The notes beneath the pieces were generated by a model, which had not been told where the DNA came from, did not search any database, and was given only the letters and a program-made list of their open reading frames with translations. From contig JANFAH010000026.1 in the NCBI GenBank assembly GCA_024663395.1, positions 496,001 to 560,000 on the forward strand: a stretch of DNA of 64,000 nt, read 5' to 3'. This document shows positions 45,009 through 55,690 of the stretch, in pieces. A program made the translations under genes and the position numbers. The stretch's first letter is position 1; the number at the start of each line of letters is the position of its first letter. Source of the stretch: Pisolithus tinctorius. Lineage: Eukaryota; Basidiomycota; Agaricomycetes; Boletales; Pisolithaceae.

Positions 45009-45429
45009 GGATGAGTCTGGGCCTGGGGCCAATTTCAACTGGAGCAGACCTGGTGATAACATGGATGACCTCCAAGGTGATGCCAACAGTATTGCAGATG
45101 CTGGACCAAATCTGGATGCCAACACCTTGAGCAATGATGGTGACAATTTGGATCCCTCTGACTCTGGCTTCAGGCTTGATAGATGACCTGTGTGCTTCAA
45201 TGTCACTAAGTTCTGGAATTACATCAACTATATGCTCAATACCCTCTGCTGGACTGCATGCAAGAATGCCCACATGAAGGAGTTGTACAACAGGGAGCTT
45301 CATAGTTACATGATGCAGATCTTCCAGGATGATCTCACTGAATGTCCCAGGATGTGTAGAGGATCTAAGATTGTCAGTGTCATAAATCCTGAATGGCAGA
45401 CAAGGATTCAGCAGGGCCTGATGTGGTAG
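45009..45429 (+). pseudogene. Gene B (right part, second segment)
   Basis: Continues the segment ending at 33,029 after removal of X4. First an Asp/Asn/Gly-rich stretch (to 45186), then, after a TGA at 45184-45186, an ordered part around FWNYINYMLNTLCWTA and VINPEWQTRIQQGLMW, ending with TAG at 45427-45429. No domain recognised. Confidence 0.45.
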
Positions 45430-46817
45430 ATCCAGCTATTAAATTACATTCATTATCTACACCATTGTTGCCATGAAATGCATTTATTTCAATTACTACT
45501 GTGGGACTACTGGCAACAGGATGTATACCCAGCAAGTGTGTAGCATATAGATCACTGGTTCATGCACAGGGGCCATGGACCAGCCACAATCATCATGCAA
45601 TGGGCAGGTATGGGTGGTATACATGGCATGTATGGGACAGCTGTCTGAATCCAGTATTGGCACTGGACAAGCCTATGGATATGCAGATCATACCTGAATT
45701 CAACCCTGAGATGCTTGCCATCTCTCTATCTGCAATACAGATCCAACTCAAGATATGTATTTGATACTGCTAAGACACTGAACCAGTACCAAACCCATGG
45801 CAACTTGCTATTGGCTTAATGTGTCTATTGTGTAATATTTTAAATTTCAGATCCTACCAGCCCCAGAAAAGACTGGCAGAGCAGGGACAAGGTATGGGCC
45901 ACATGACCCTGGAAAAAAAACATGAGCTCCATACTTTTGGCAACTGGACATGTATGCAGTGCAATTACATAATCAGATGACATGCCAACATTGCATGCAC
46001 ACAAGTCAAGCTGCACACCAGAAAATTCACATATTTCATTGCACATCTGATTATACATTTGGTATATTTCATCCCTGATACTCTGGATTATGTTTTACCT
46101 TTTAGTTTTACCCCATGCCATTTCAGGGGGAGTGTTGGAGTGAAACGACCCCTGTCCATACTTGGACTTAGGCACATGATCATGTCACTTACATAAGCTG
46201 TTAGAGTGCACCCATACACTAGTAAAATTTACCTAGTCCCTCAGTAGCTTGACAGACTACTGAGGTTCCCTACAGATTCCTCTCTGGGTTTCCCTCTGCA
46301 ACCCCACAAACTTCTTCACAGGTGACAATGGTTGCATACCTCAGGTGGATGCACATGATAGTTCACATCATGTGACCCTCTTAACCAAAGCTGAAGTCAA
46401 AAACTTGGACTTCACATTTGCAGGGTGAATGGTGCCTTCATTCTTGAAATATGACTAGAAAATTTTGTGGACAGCCTCAAGATATGCCTGTTTGGTTCCA
46501 CCCCAGGCCACATGTACACATTTCATACTGCATAAACTGGGTGCTGACACTGTTCATTATGCATTATGCAAATATTTGCCATTTTCCCTGCAAGCCACTG
46601 TGGCTACACCCATAAGTCCATGCAATATGACATTTATGCATTACTAGCTTATACATTATGAGCAAGTGTACTGCAGCTCACATGGAAGTCGGAGTTCTCC
46701 AATCTCCAATCTGGTATCCTGCCATACCGAGTCACATCCAAATCTCTAATAATCCTGGCATCCATCTTTCTCCGCCTCCTTCGCCGTGCCATCCCCAACG
46801 TCCGCCATATCGGAAAC
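45430..46817. other. Low-information region at the edge of the transposon island
   Basis: No frame longer than about 90 codons and no domain recognised. At 46126-46140 a GGGGGAG run is followed by TGTTGGAGTG, which looks like the polypurine tract and 3' LTR start of a copia element. The LTR could run to about 46,320, but without internal copia sequence or a second LTR I regard it as a weak remnant. CpG becomes frequent from about 46,690, marking the change to host sequence. Confidence 0.4.
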
Positions 46818-48842
46818 ATGGCCTCGTCGACCCTCCCGTCTTTACCCCACGTCCCCGGCACAGATGCGTCGTCGTGCATACTAGATTGCTTCAGGACTGC
46901 CATCGCAAAACGCGTCTCAGACGCACTCCCCCCGCTAACCCTCGATCAAGCCTACACCGGCGTCGACTATGGAAAAAAAGGCATGGATTTTACCGTCGCC
47001 CTGCCTCGCTTCAGACTTCCCGGAAAACCTGACGAACTGGCTGCGAAGGTGCTTTCCAATGTAAGTGTCTACCTGCTTTCCGATATGGCAGTGGTCTGCG
47101 CTGTTAACGTCCCTACGAATTCTGAACGTTCCCCGTATAGTTCCAGCCCGACGACTTCATCGCATCCATCACCCACGATAAACAATTTCTTCACTTCCAA
47201 CTCAACAGCGCTAGCCTCATTCGTGAAGTCCTCAATCAAATCCATGCCCTCACGTACGAAAGCCCAACCGGAAAGCCTTCATATGGAACGAATACCTCAG
47301 GAGCAGGGAAAAAAGTCGTGATCGAATTCTCATCACCTAATATCGCAAAGTCATTCCATGTCGGACACCTTCGAAGTACCATAATCGGCGCATTCTTGGT
47401 CAACCTGTACAAGACTTGCGGGTGGGACGTCACATCACTAAATTATCTTGGCGATTGGGGAACGCAGGTACCTCTTCTCTGATGCATATCGTACATATAC
47501 TCTAACCCACCGGTTTAGTTCGGTATGATCGCCGTCGGGTTTGAGAAATATGGCTCCCAGGAGGAGCTTCAAAAGGATGCCATCAAGCATCTTTACGACG
47601 TATACGTCAAGGTGTCCCGAGACGCAGAATCCGACCCCAACGTCAAAGTCGAAGCCGCCCAATTCTTCAAACGGATGGAAGATGGCGACGAAAGTGCTCT
47701 CGTAAACTGGCGTGTGTGGCGAGAGTTGAGCGTCAAGAAATACATCGAGGAGTACGATCGACTGAACGTCTCGTTTGACCGATACACAGGCGAAAGTGAG
47801 GTCGGAAAAGAGTGGCAAGACAAGGCCCTAGAGCAACTCGACCAGCAGGGACTAATTACCGACGTGAATGGCGCCAAGCTTGTCGACCTGGAAAAATGGA
47901 AAATGGGTAAAGCAGTTCTCCGCAAAGCAGGTAATCGTACCTTCCCTACCTATAGATCATCAACTCACGACGTGATCGAAGATGGTACCTCGATTTACCT
48001 AACCCGGGACATCGCTGGTGCGATCGAACGGTACGAAAAGTATCATTTTGACAAGATGATATACGTCGTCGCTTCGCAGCAGGACCTTCACCTTGCTCAA
48101 TTCTTCAAAATATTGAGTTTGATGGGCTTCCCCTGGGCCGATCGACTCGAACACGTGAATTACGGATTGGTGTTGGGTATGAGCACAAGGAAGGGTACCG
48201 CTGTCTTCCTCAACCAGATCATCAAAGAGGCGTCGTCTGTCATGCATGAGCAAATGAGAAGGAACGAGGACAAGTACAATGCGATCGAGGACCCTGAGAT
48301 GGTCAGCCAAGAAGTCGGTATTACCGGCATTAAGATCCAAGATATGGCAGCCAAGCGGTACGCAGTAATATCCGCCCCATTACCGATTTGTCCATTGACT
48401 TCCCACCAGGATAAACAACTACACCTTCAACTGGGACAGGATGTTATCCTTCGAAGGCGATACCGGACCCTACTTGCAGTACGCTCACGTACGCTTGACC
48501 TCAATGGAACGCAAGAATCCCGAACTTTTACCGCTGCCGCCTCCATCTCAGATCGACACGTCCTCTCTGGCAGATTCTACGCATGCACGCGATATCGCGA
48601 TCCTACTCGGGTCCTACCCCGATGTTGTCAAAACGGCTATGAAGACACATGAGCCTAGCGGGGTGGTAACGTTCGCTTTCCGCTTGTCCCATGCCATCTC
48701 TTCTGCTTGGGAGACGCTCGTGGTCAAGGGCGAGAAGGACCTGGATAAGGCGAGGGCGAGGTTATGGTTGTATCTTTGCGCGCGGGATGTTCTTGGTGCC
48801 GCGATGCGGCTGTTGAGCATCAGACCGTTGGAGAGGATGTGA
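46818..48842 (+). CDS. Arginyl-tRNA synthetase
   Basis: Class I aminoacyl-tRNA synthetase that charges tRNA-Arg with arginine. Four exons: 46818-47060, 47141-47467, 47519-48357 and 48410-48842, separated by GT-AG introns of 80, 51 and 52 bp; they join to 613 codons plus TGA. Residues about 1-125 form the N-terminal tRNA-recognition part; the HIGH motif is HVGH (about 154-157) within [17 protein letters not shown]; the KMSKS-equivalent is MSTRKGT (about 411-417). The C-terminal helical anticodon-binding domain includes [10 protein letters not shown] and ends [10 protein letters not shown]. Length fits fungal cytosolic enzymes; a mitochondrial presequence is not obvious. It converges with NOG2. 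Confidence 0.95.
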
Positions 48843-49375
48843 TGTTATACCAGTCTAATGGATCAATCAATGGTTGCCGGACAGGAGGAGGCAGGGATCC
48901 ATCATCCGGACTCTGGAACCCGATGTATTTCAATCTCATCGACCAAAAATGTAACCCTGGAGGACAGTCCATCTTTCCAAGACGAAGTGCTTACATATGG
49001 CAAATTTTAATATTTAGAAGTTCCAGATCAGCGGTAATATTATGCTGGATCATGGCCGACGAGGTCGAGCGTGATCAAGGTTTGGAAACACGTGAGGTCT
49101 GCTTTGGATCGGATTATAGCAGCTTGTGCATAATCTGATCTCATGACATCATGGAAATAGTTGGTCGTACCAACTCAAAAATGGACGAGTTGGATTCTGC
49201 CTCAGATTAACAACAACAAAATACCCCGAGGTCAGATCATGGACGTTTCGGGCATCCAATCAATATACCCCCTTCTAAGACCCTCGTTTCCGCAGTGAGC
49301 TACTGCCTGCTACATCTTCATTCCCCGAAACGTCCCCTAGAAAAATATTAAACCGGAAAATGCGATGTATCAGTT
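48843..49375. other. Intergenic region between convergent ArgRS and NOG2
   Basis: 533 bp shared by the 3' ends of two convergent genes. Short frames only; nothing else seen. Confidence 0.6.
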
Positions 49376-51411
49376 TTAGTGGACGGCACCTTCAATAGAC
49401 GGAGACGCATCTTCCGCCATTTCTTGGTTTCCGATCGGCAGATCCTCCTCTTGGAACACGTCGTTCCACGACAACTGCTCTTCGTCGTTGGCGGGTTTGG
49501 ATTCACTCGACTCACCTTCCGAATCCTTTTCCTCTGCGTTATCGACAGCGTCACCCTCGTTCTCCAGTGGTACCACATCCTCAGCGAGGAATGTACACTT
49601 TTGCGTAATTGACTGAAGGTTCTGCTTCACGCTCGGTACGGCTGTCTCTTCCGCCTTCTCCTTCCCTTTGCGGCTCTGTTTCGCCTTGGCCTCAGCCTCG
49701 TTAAGTGCCTCGGGTCGCTCAGGAGGGGGAACGAAAAAAGGTATACGCCCCCTAACCCAATCGCTCAGCATAATCTTGGCAACACCATCCAGATCAGGTT
49801 CGCCGCCTTTCAACAAACGTCCCTTCATCCGAGCCAGTGTATTCAAGAAATCTTCAGCTTCCCATCCTCGGCTCGGGTCGTCTGGGTCTGGAAGAGGCAC
49901 ACCGTACGTCCGCGAGAGATATACAGGTTTAATTCGTTCCATGAGCGTGGGTATGTGTTCTGAGGGGCTCGGTAATGCTTCTACGCGTACCACGCCTTTC
50001 AGAACGGTACTGGTTTCCGAGTCATGTGCTGAGGTGGGGACGATCCCGGGGCAGTCGATGAGGTATATGCGCTTGGTGAGGTTGATATATTGCCACACCT
50101 AATATTAATTTCAGGGATTGATGAACAGTGGGTACGGTATCAATAAAGCTGTATATACCTTAGTTTCACCAGGAACTGGTGCGACACGGCAGACTTTGCC
50201 GCTTTTGAGTGTGTTGATAATGCTACTCTTTCCAACGTTGGGGTATCCCATAAACCCGACCGAGATCTGCTTCTTATCCGAATGAAGTCGCGAGAATTGA
50301 CGCAGTAGTTGGATGAGAGCACCCTTCCCAAAAGAATGGTTTGGCGATGCATGGAAGGCGATGGTGGGATACCTTGGGGTGAGGTGTTGAATGTATCGTG
50401 CCTATGACATTACATTCCTGAAAGTTAACTCGGAATAAGGAAAACGGTACAAGAAAAAACGCACCGTGACCCAGTTGGGGACTAAATCACATTTGTTGAG
50501 TACCAGTACAACGTGCTTGTGGGCTTTCTCCTTCTTCAAAAACTCGAGTACGGACTCGCACATCGTGCCAATGGGGTCACGGGCATCCAAAATGTGCAAG
50601 ATAACATCTGACGAATCTATGACTTTATACAGTTCGCCATATATCCGCCGCGATGTTCCCTTTGCGAAGATTGGATCACTTTGGTCGGCGTAGGTGGACT
50701 GGAATCCATCTGCGGCCGGTCGGATGACGTGGGTGAGATTAGACTCGACGATGATGGTAAATGAAAGTACCGGAGGAACTCCCCATGGTCTTTTCGAGGG
50801 CCGCGGCGCCGACCTTGCTCAACTCCTCGAATGACCCCACGTCAAGTCTCGGACGTTTGCGCTGGGCCTTTGGCCCGAAAGTATCGCTAAACGGCTCTGT
50901 CTCCACTATATGCGAGCGCTGTGAATGGCGTAAATCGATGGGCAACAAAACGCGGAGTCCCCGGAAAACATGCCTTGTGTAAGTTGGGATTGGCTGCATC
51001 ATCCAGCAATGCCATAGGTAATTTATTCCGATGCAGAAGAACGGAATATGGATCATCTTTTTTAGTGGATAAACTCGATCTGAAGTGATCCAGGGCCGAC
51101 TGCGAGATAACTCTCGTGTTCCCTTAGAAATTTCAGTCTTCCCTTAGAGTTATGATCGTTAGTACAGGAAAGAAACTGAACACACCGAACCACCTGCGAT
51201 CAGGCTGCACACGACCGGGTTTCGTTTCGTTTTCCCCCTTCTGAAATTCGGCAGCCCGAATTATCTTCCCGTCTTTGTCGCGGACAGGCTTTCCGCCTGA
51301 AAGCATTTTCACGCGTGCCGCTTGTTTTGCATTGCGATAGAAATTTTCTCCTTTGATTTTCTTCAAGGTAACGTCTTTGGATGGCGTTTTTTGTTTCTTC
51401 GTTGCCCCCAT
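49376..51411 (-). CDS. NOG2: Nucleolar GTPase NOG2 (pre-60S ribosome assembly)
   Basis: Circularly permuted GTPase of the YlqF/NOG2 group that binds pre-60S particles and acts before nuclear export. Six exons on the minus strand: 51411-51186, 51122-50974, 50918-50771, 50709-50465, 50401-50159 and 50098-49376; the sum is 577 codons plus stop. Introns are 63, 55, 61, 63 and 60 bp; the second (50973-50919) starts GC, not GT. N-terminal NOG2 domain includes [10 protein letters not shown] and [20 protein letters not shown]. GTPase motifs in permuted order: NKCD (G4, about 246-249), GYPNVGKSS (G1, about 308-316), DCPG (G3, about 352-355). The tail is acidic. Start chosen at [13 protein letters not shown]; an upstream in-frame ATG at 51474 is less likely. 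Confidence 0.95.
50919..50973 (-). other. GC-AG intron in NOG2
   Basis: 55 bp on the minus strand, exon ending CACAAG, intron starting GCATGT and ending TTCACAG. Only this choice joins NPNLHK to [23 protein letters not shown] in frame. GC donors are a rare minority; the donor otherwise matches the consensus well. Confidence 0.8.
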
Positions 51412-51713
51412 GGTTGTACTACCAGTTGACAGATTCTGCGTTGGACCTTGCTTGTAGAGCTGTCTTACCGGCAATACCCGTGTTACTACTCCACCTATTG
51501 AGCCAGCAGGTCCAAGACGGTCAACGGGTCAAAGCACACGACAAACAACAAGGAACTATGATTTGTATCTAAACATCGTCATTACGGCCGTCTTCTAGCT
51601 TGCTTGGAAGTTCCATTTCATTGTTTCCGATAGTACTATAGGAGCGTACGCCGCCGTCGAAATCATAGCTCTACTACTAAGGATGGTCGCACCAATAAAG
51701 TAAATCCTATATT
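51412..51713. other. Intergenic region between SDH3 and NOG2
   Basis: 302 bp holding the NOG2 promoter and SDH3 3' end. No other feature seen. Confidence 0.5.
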
Positions 51714-52466
51714 TTACATGAGTACTAGAGCAATCGTCGAAACAGCTGTGGCCCCGAGCACTGCGTAGCCCGCCCTGTAAGCCGACTTCAGAGTCAAGAC
51801 TGGATACATGTTATCAGCCCTATCGAAAGAAAAGAAAAAAGAACAAAACAATAGACATACCCTTTCCCATGTCCCATGCAAGATGTCGGAGACCGTTTAA
51901 AGAGTGGAAGGCGAAAGGTGCAGCCAGGATGAATTTACCCGCATACTTCACATATTCAGGTAACCCCGCAATGAGCTCGACTATATGCGTGCTATCAAAC
52001 GTGCCAGGTGCGAAGAGGTACGCCAAAGAGAAACCGTAGAGCACTGATCACAACATCAACAAAACACTCCATACCTCCTTCAAACTGCCGACTCACATGC
52101 GCTAAGAGCACCACCAGTGGCACGGTTGGCTATGGAGGAAAGCCATGTTAATTGTGGCTGATAAATGGTGAAGTGAGGGCTTGATGGTCGCTTGAGCCGC
52201 TGCTGGTTCAGAATTTCCTGCGAGGCTGACGGCGGAAGAGACTCCGTATGAATGCCTCTATAATCTGTTCAATACGCAGCGCAGTCTTGTTCGAGTGCTG
52301 ACGCTCACCGCCTAACAAGCGCAGATTGCAGGGCAATGTTGCGTGCTGATCAGGTAAGCCCGCACTCAGAATTGATGGATACAAATAATGTTTTACACCC
52401 ACCGTGTTTTGAAGACAACGCCGCTCTCTTCAAGGTTTGAGGAATGCCGACGCGAACGGACATCAT
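51714..52466 (-). CDS. SDH3: Succinate dehydrogenase cytochrome b subunit
   Basis: Membrane anchor of complex II in the mitochondrial inner membrane; with SDH4 it binds ubiquinone and haem. Five exons: 52466-52403, 52345-52309, 52257-52097, 52043-51861 and 51799-51714, with introns of 57, 51, 53 and 61 bp, giving 176 codons. The N-terminus ([20 protein letters not shown]) is basic with no acidic residue, as a mitochondrial presequence. Family motifs: [20 protein letters not shown] with NRATG (about 60-84), and [12 protein letters not shown] (about 134-145), whose first His is the haem-ligand position in the family. Three hydrophobic segments fit the family. A second ATG lies directly after the first, so the start may be 52463. 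Confidence 0.93.
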
Positions 52467-53068
52467 GGCGAAACAGAGACCTTCGACTCGACGCCAACTG
52501 CGGCAATAGACGGAAGGTGAGCCGTGGGAAAAACCTGAGTTCATGCGTACTCCTTATCACATGCGAACGACGCAAGAGACGGGTCCGTGTGCACTTTCGA
52601 TTCGCCGACCTTGCCAACGGCTCGTTTGCTATTTACATACAAACCGGCATCACCAAGCAAGAATCAGCGTCATCACAGCGAACGCAGGGGTGTCCTGGCA
52701 AGGATTCTTTGAGGACTCCAACTCGGGGTACTTCAGGGGACTCCTGCCTGTTGTTGTCGTCTAAAACGTAAGGAGTTCCTTCACTAACCAACATCTAATA
52801 CTGTAATTTGACTCATGGTGCACTGATCATCAACGAGTCCTGCGAGGAGATCAATAGATAGTACCCAGCATGCACGTCTATATGTGGTCAACTACGGCCT
52901 ACACACGACTGCCTTGAGAAAGGTAACGAGTGGAGATGTGGAGAGATACGTGATATTCAGATGGGTGAGGAGAAACATCAGGTGGGAGGAGACCACCACA
53001 TGCAGATTAATGATGGAGTGAGAGGACGGACAGCATAATAACCAAGACCCAGGACGTGGGTGCTGTCC
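52467..53068. other. Intergenic region between TOM70 and SDH3
   Basis: 602 bp with the SDH3 promoter and TOM70 3' end. Overlapping frames on the plus strand have no recognisable product. Nothing else seen. Confidence 0.5.
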
Positions 53069-55510
53069 TCACATCATCGCACTCGCAATCTGTTGCAACT
53101 GCACCGCCATCTGCGGATAAGTCTTCACGAACTGCAATTGCGCCTTGCTAGCCTCCAAATATGTCAATGCAGCAACGAGCTCGGCCTCGCCTCGTGCAAG
53201 ATCGACTTGCTTCTCAAACCATTCGATCGCAGTTTCCATTTCGCCCTTTTGTAGGGCAAGTTGCGCAAGGGTTGCTACTGCTGGTTCACAAGAGGAGTCG
53301 ATCGCGAGCGCTTCGCGGCATAGTACTTCGGCATGATCGATGTCCTTGTGCCATTGGAACATCGCGAGAGCCTTATTAACAAGGGGAAGTGGGTTCGGCG
53401 GGGACCTACAAAGCAATGAGAAACGTCGGAAGTACAAACGTATACACGTGGACTGACTTGGCTTTATCGAGTTCGATCGCTCTATCGAACTTCTCCACTG
53501 CGTCGTCGAACCGTTGTTGATCCAATAACAGCTCGCCACTGCAGGTGTACGGGTCCGCATGTCAGTAACCATGTTTGCAAGATCGAGCGGAAGACCCACT
53601 AATAATTGCATACTTCAGCGCGATTGGGGAACGCCGTCATGGTCCGTCTGAAGGTCGCCATACTATTGGAGACGTTTCCCATCTTGTACTGTGCTACAGC
53701 CAACTGTATATGCGAGAACACGAACGTCGAGTCGAGTGACGTTGATTTGGTGTAGTTTTCAGCGGCAGCAGAGTAGTCATTCGTGATAAAGTGGACTGAA
53801 CAAACCAACACAAACCAAGTCAGTCGCAAAAATAAAAAAGATGGAAAACACGCAGGCAAAGAAACTCCACGAACCCTGTCCCCGATGGTAGTACACATCC
53901 GGATCCGACGAATCCACCTTGATGGCCTGCTCGAAGCACTCCATCGCCTGTGCATGGTTCCCTTCCTCCATATGCACGCTCGCAAGTTTAACTAGTGATT
54001 GAGTCAAGGATGGGTTCAACGCGAGTGATTCTTCAAGGTCTGCTTTTGCGCCCTTAATATCCGAGGTAAGGAACCTAAAGGCGCACCGAATTGGTGAATC
54101 GCGCGAGCTACTGCTGAGGCACTCACTTGAACGTTCCCCGTAAATTCAAGGCCTCCGCGCGCCCAATATCCCATGACACACCCTGATCGACGGCCTCGTT
54201 GACAAGCGAAAGGGCGTGTGCGTAATCTGCTGCTTCGAGGGCATCCAGAGCCAGCAGTAGTGTCTGGTCCCCTTGTGATGACGTCTCCGGCGGCGTAGGC
54301 TGCGCACCTGTGAGCACAGAAAATGTGCGACTCAGCACCACAAAACTTGAGAAACCCAAGCTACGCACGTTTCCGGAAGGCAGCGAAGTAAGCAGAAATA
54401 AAAGTTTGTGAGGGCAATCTCGGATCTCTCGTCTAAATGATAGCGAGATTAATGCTTCTCATCCACCTAGGCTTACGAAGCGAAGCAAATAGCCGACTCA
54501 CAGCCGCGATAGTCTGTGCCTTCTCTGTCGCGAGTTTCTTGAGTACTCGTTCCACTGACTGCGCTGCTGCCTCGTTTTGGAATTTGTCGAGGATGGTAGC
54601 TGCAGTAAAGTCTGCAGAATTGTTGCATTAGTACGAATGTTCGGACAAATGCCGGGCGAACGAGGGATATATTTCAGGTATCGCACTTACCTCTGAGAGC
54701 CTCTGCATACCGACTAAGAGCCTCGAGAGCGTTGGCACGCCTGTTCAGGGCTTTGATATAGTTCGGGTCATGCCGGAGAGCCGCATCACAGTCCTCTACG
54801 ACGAGCTCAAATTGCGGGGGTGACATGTTCAAATAACCTTTACCGCAGACACACTTTAGTAATGAAGGTAAAATAGCCAGGGGAAAAAAAGCACGAACAT
54901 GCAGCTCGGTTGCTGTGAAATATAGGCTCAGGTTTTGGAGAGACTTGGATGGCTTGGGTGTATAACTCTGCTGCCTGGGTGAACCTCCGAGCTTGGTATT
55001 GGGCGTTACCCCGGGACTTGAGGCTACCCGCTCGTTTTATACGATCCTGACATACGCGAGGTAAGTTTTACATCCAGACAATGTATGGCCAGGAATAGGA
55101 TCGGCTTACGTCGACGGACATAGCGGCGATCTCTTCGAGGGTCAGCGGGACATTTTCTATGCACCTGGATATCAGCAATAGACTATAAACACGTCGAGTG
55201 TACACGCACGTTGTTCCTCCTCAGGCTTGATTTCCTCCAAGATAGGTCCGTCCTGGTCGCCGACAGACTTTTTCTTCTTGGAAGAAGACTTGTCTCTCCT
55301 CTTGTCCTTTTGTCTGTCCTTGCCAGACCCGGGACGGTGAGGGGAGGTCGTCGAGGCATAGTACGCCGCTGCGCCAAGTGCGACGGCGGCTGCCGCAGTG
55401 CAGACCAAGATAGCGCGTCTGTTTTCTGACACAAAGTCCTGCAGACGGTCCAGGTAAGACGGCGGGGGGGTCACGCTCAGGTCCTGAGTTGCTGTTGTTG
55501 TGGGTGCCAT
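53069..55510 (-). CDS. TOM70: Mitochondrial import receptor TOM70
   Basis: Outer-membrane receptor that takes Hsp70/Hsp90-bound carrier preproteins and passes them to the TOM pore. Eleven exons: 55510-55210, 55156-55110, 55046-54899, 54837-54691, 54611-54502, 54432-54369, 54307-54127, 54074-53875, 53795-53600, 53538-53458 and 53405-53069; all junctions keep frame and the sum is 603 codons plus TGA. Residues about 33-51 are a single hydrophobic anchor (AILVCTAAAAVALG), followed by a Lys/Asp/Ser-rich linker and then tetratricopeptide repeats to the end. The clamp-type repeat KSRGNAQYQARRFTQAAELY is clear, as is the TOM70 block RDPRLPSQTFISAYFAAF. Introns are 52-79 bp. Length is normal for fungal TOM70. 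Confidence 0.95.
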
Positions 55511-55690
55511 CGTCGACGTTGCACTCGACTCCTGCGTCGGCCAAATCTCAGAAACGAAAACGTGGATTTTTGTTGCCGGATTCGTGGGAATCGAATTACG
55601 TCACAGAAACGGTATGTACCATATATAGAAACCAGCGTGTCTCCAATATTGACCACAAAGAAAAAATATAAGATAAAACATGAACATGGA

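Noticed and set aside
46133..46320. Possible copia LTR beginning TGTTGGAGTG after a GGGGGAG run
   Set aside because: Second LTR, internal copia sequence and target duplication not found; kept only as a remark in the region entry.
50739..51056. Apparent frameshift in NOG2 between the N-terminal part and the GTPase
   Set aside because: Explained by a GC-AG intron (50973-50919) and a GT-AG intron (50770-50710), which together restore all phases.
52388..52771. 127-codon plus-strand frame over the SDH3 start
   Set aside because: Antisense to SDH3 exon 1, Arg/Thr/Ser-rich composition without any motif.
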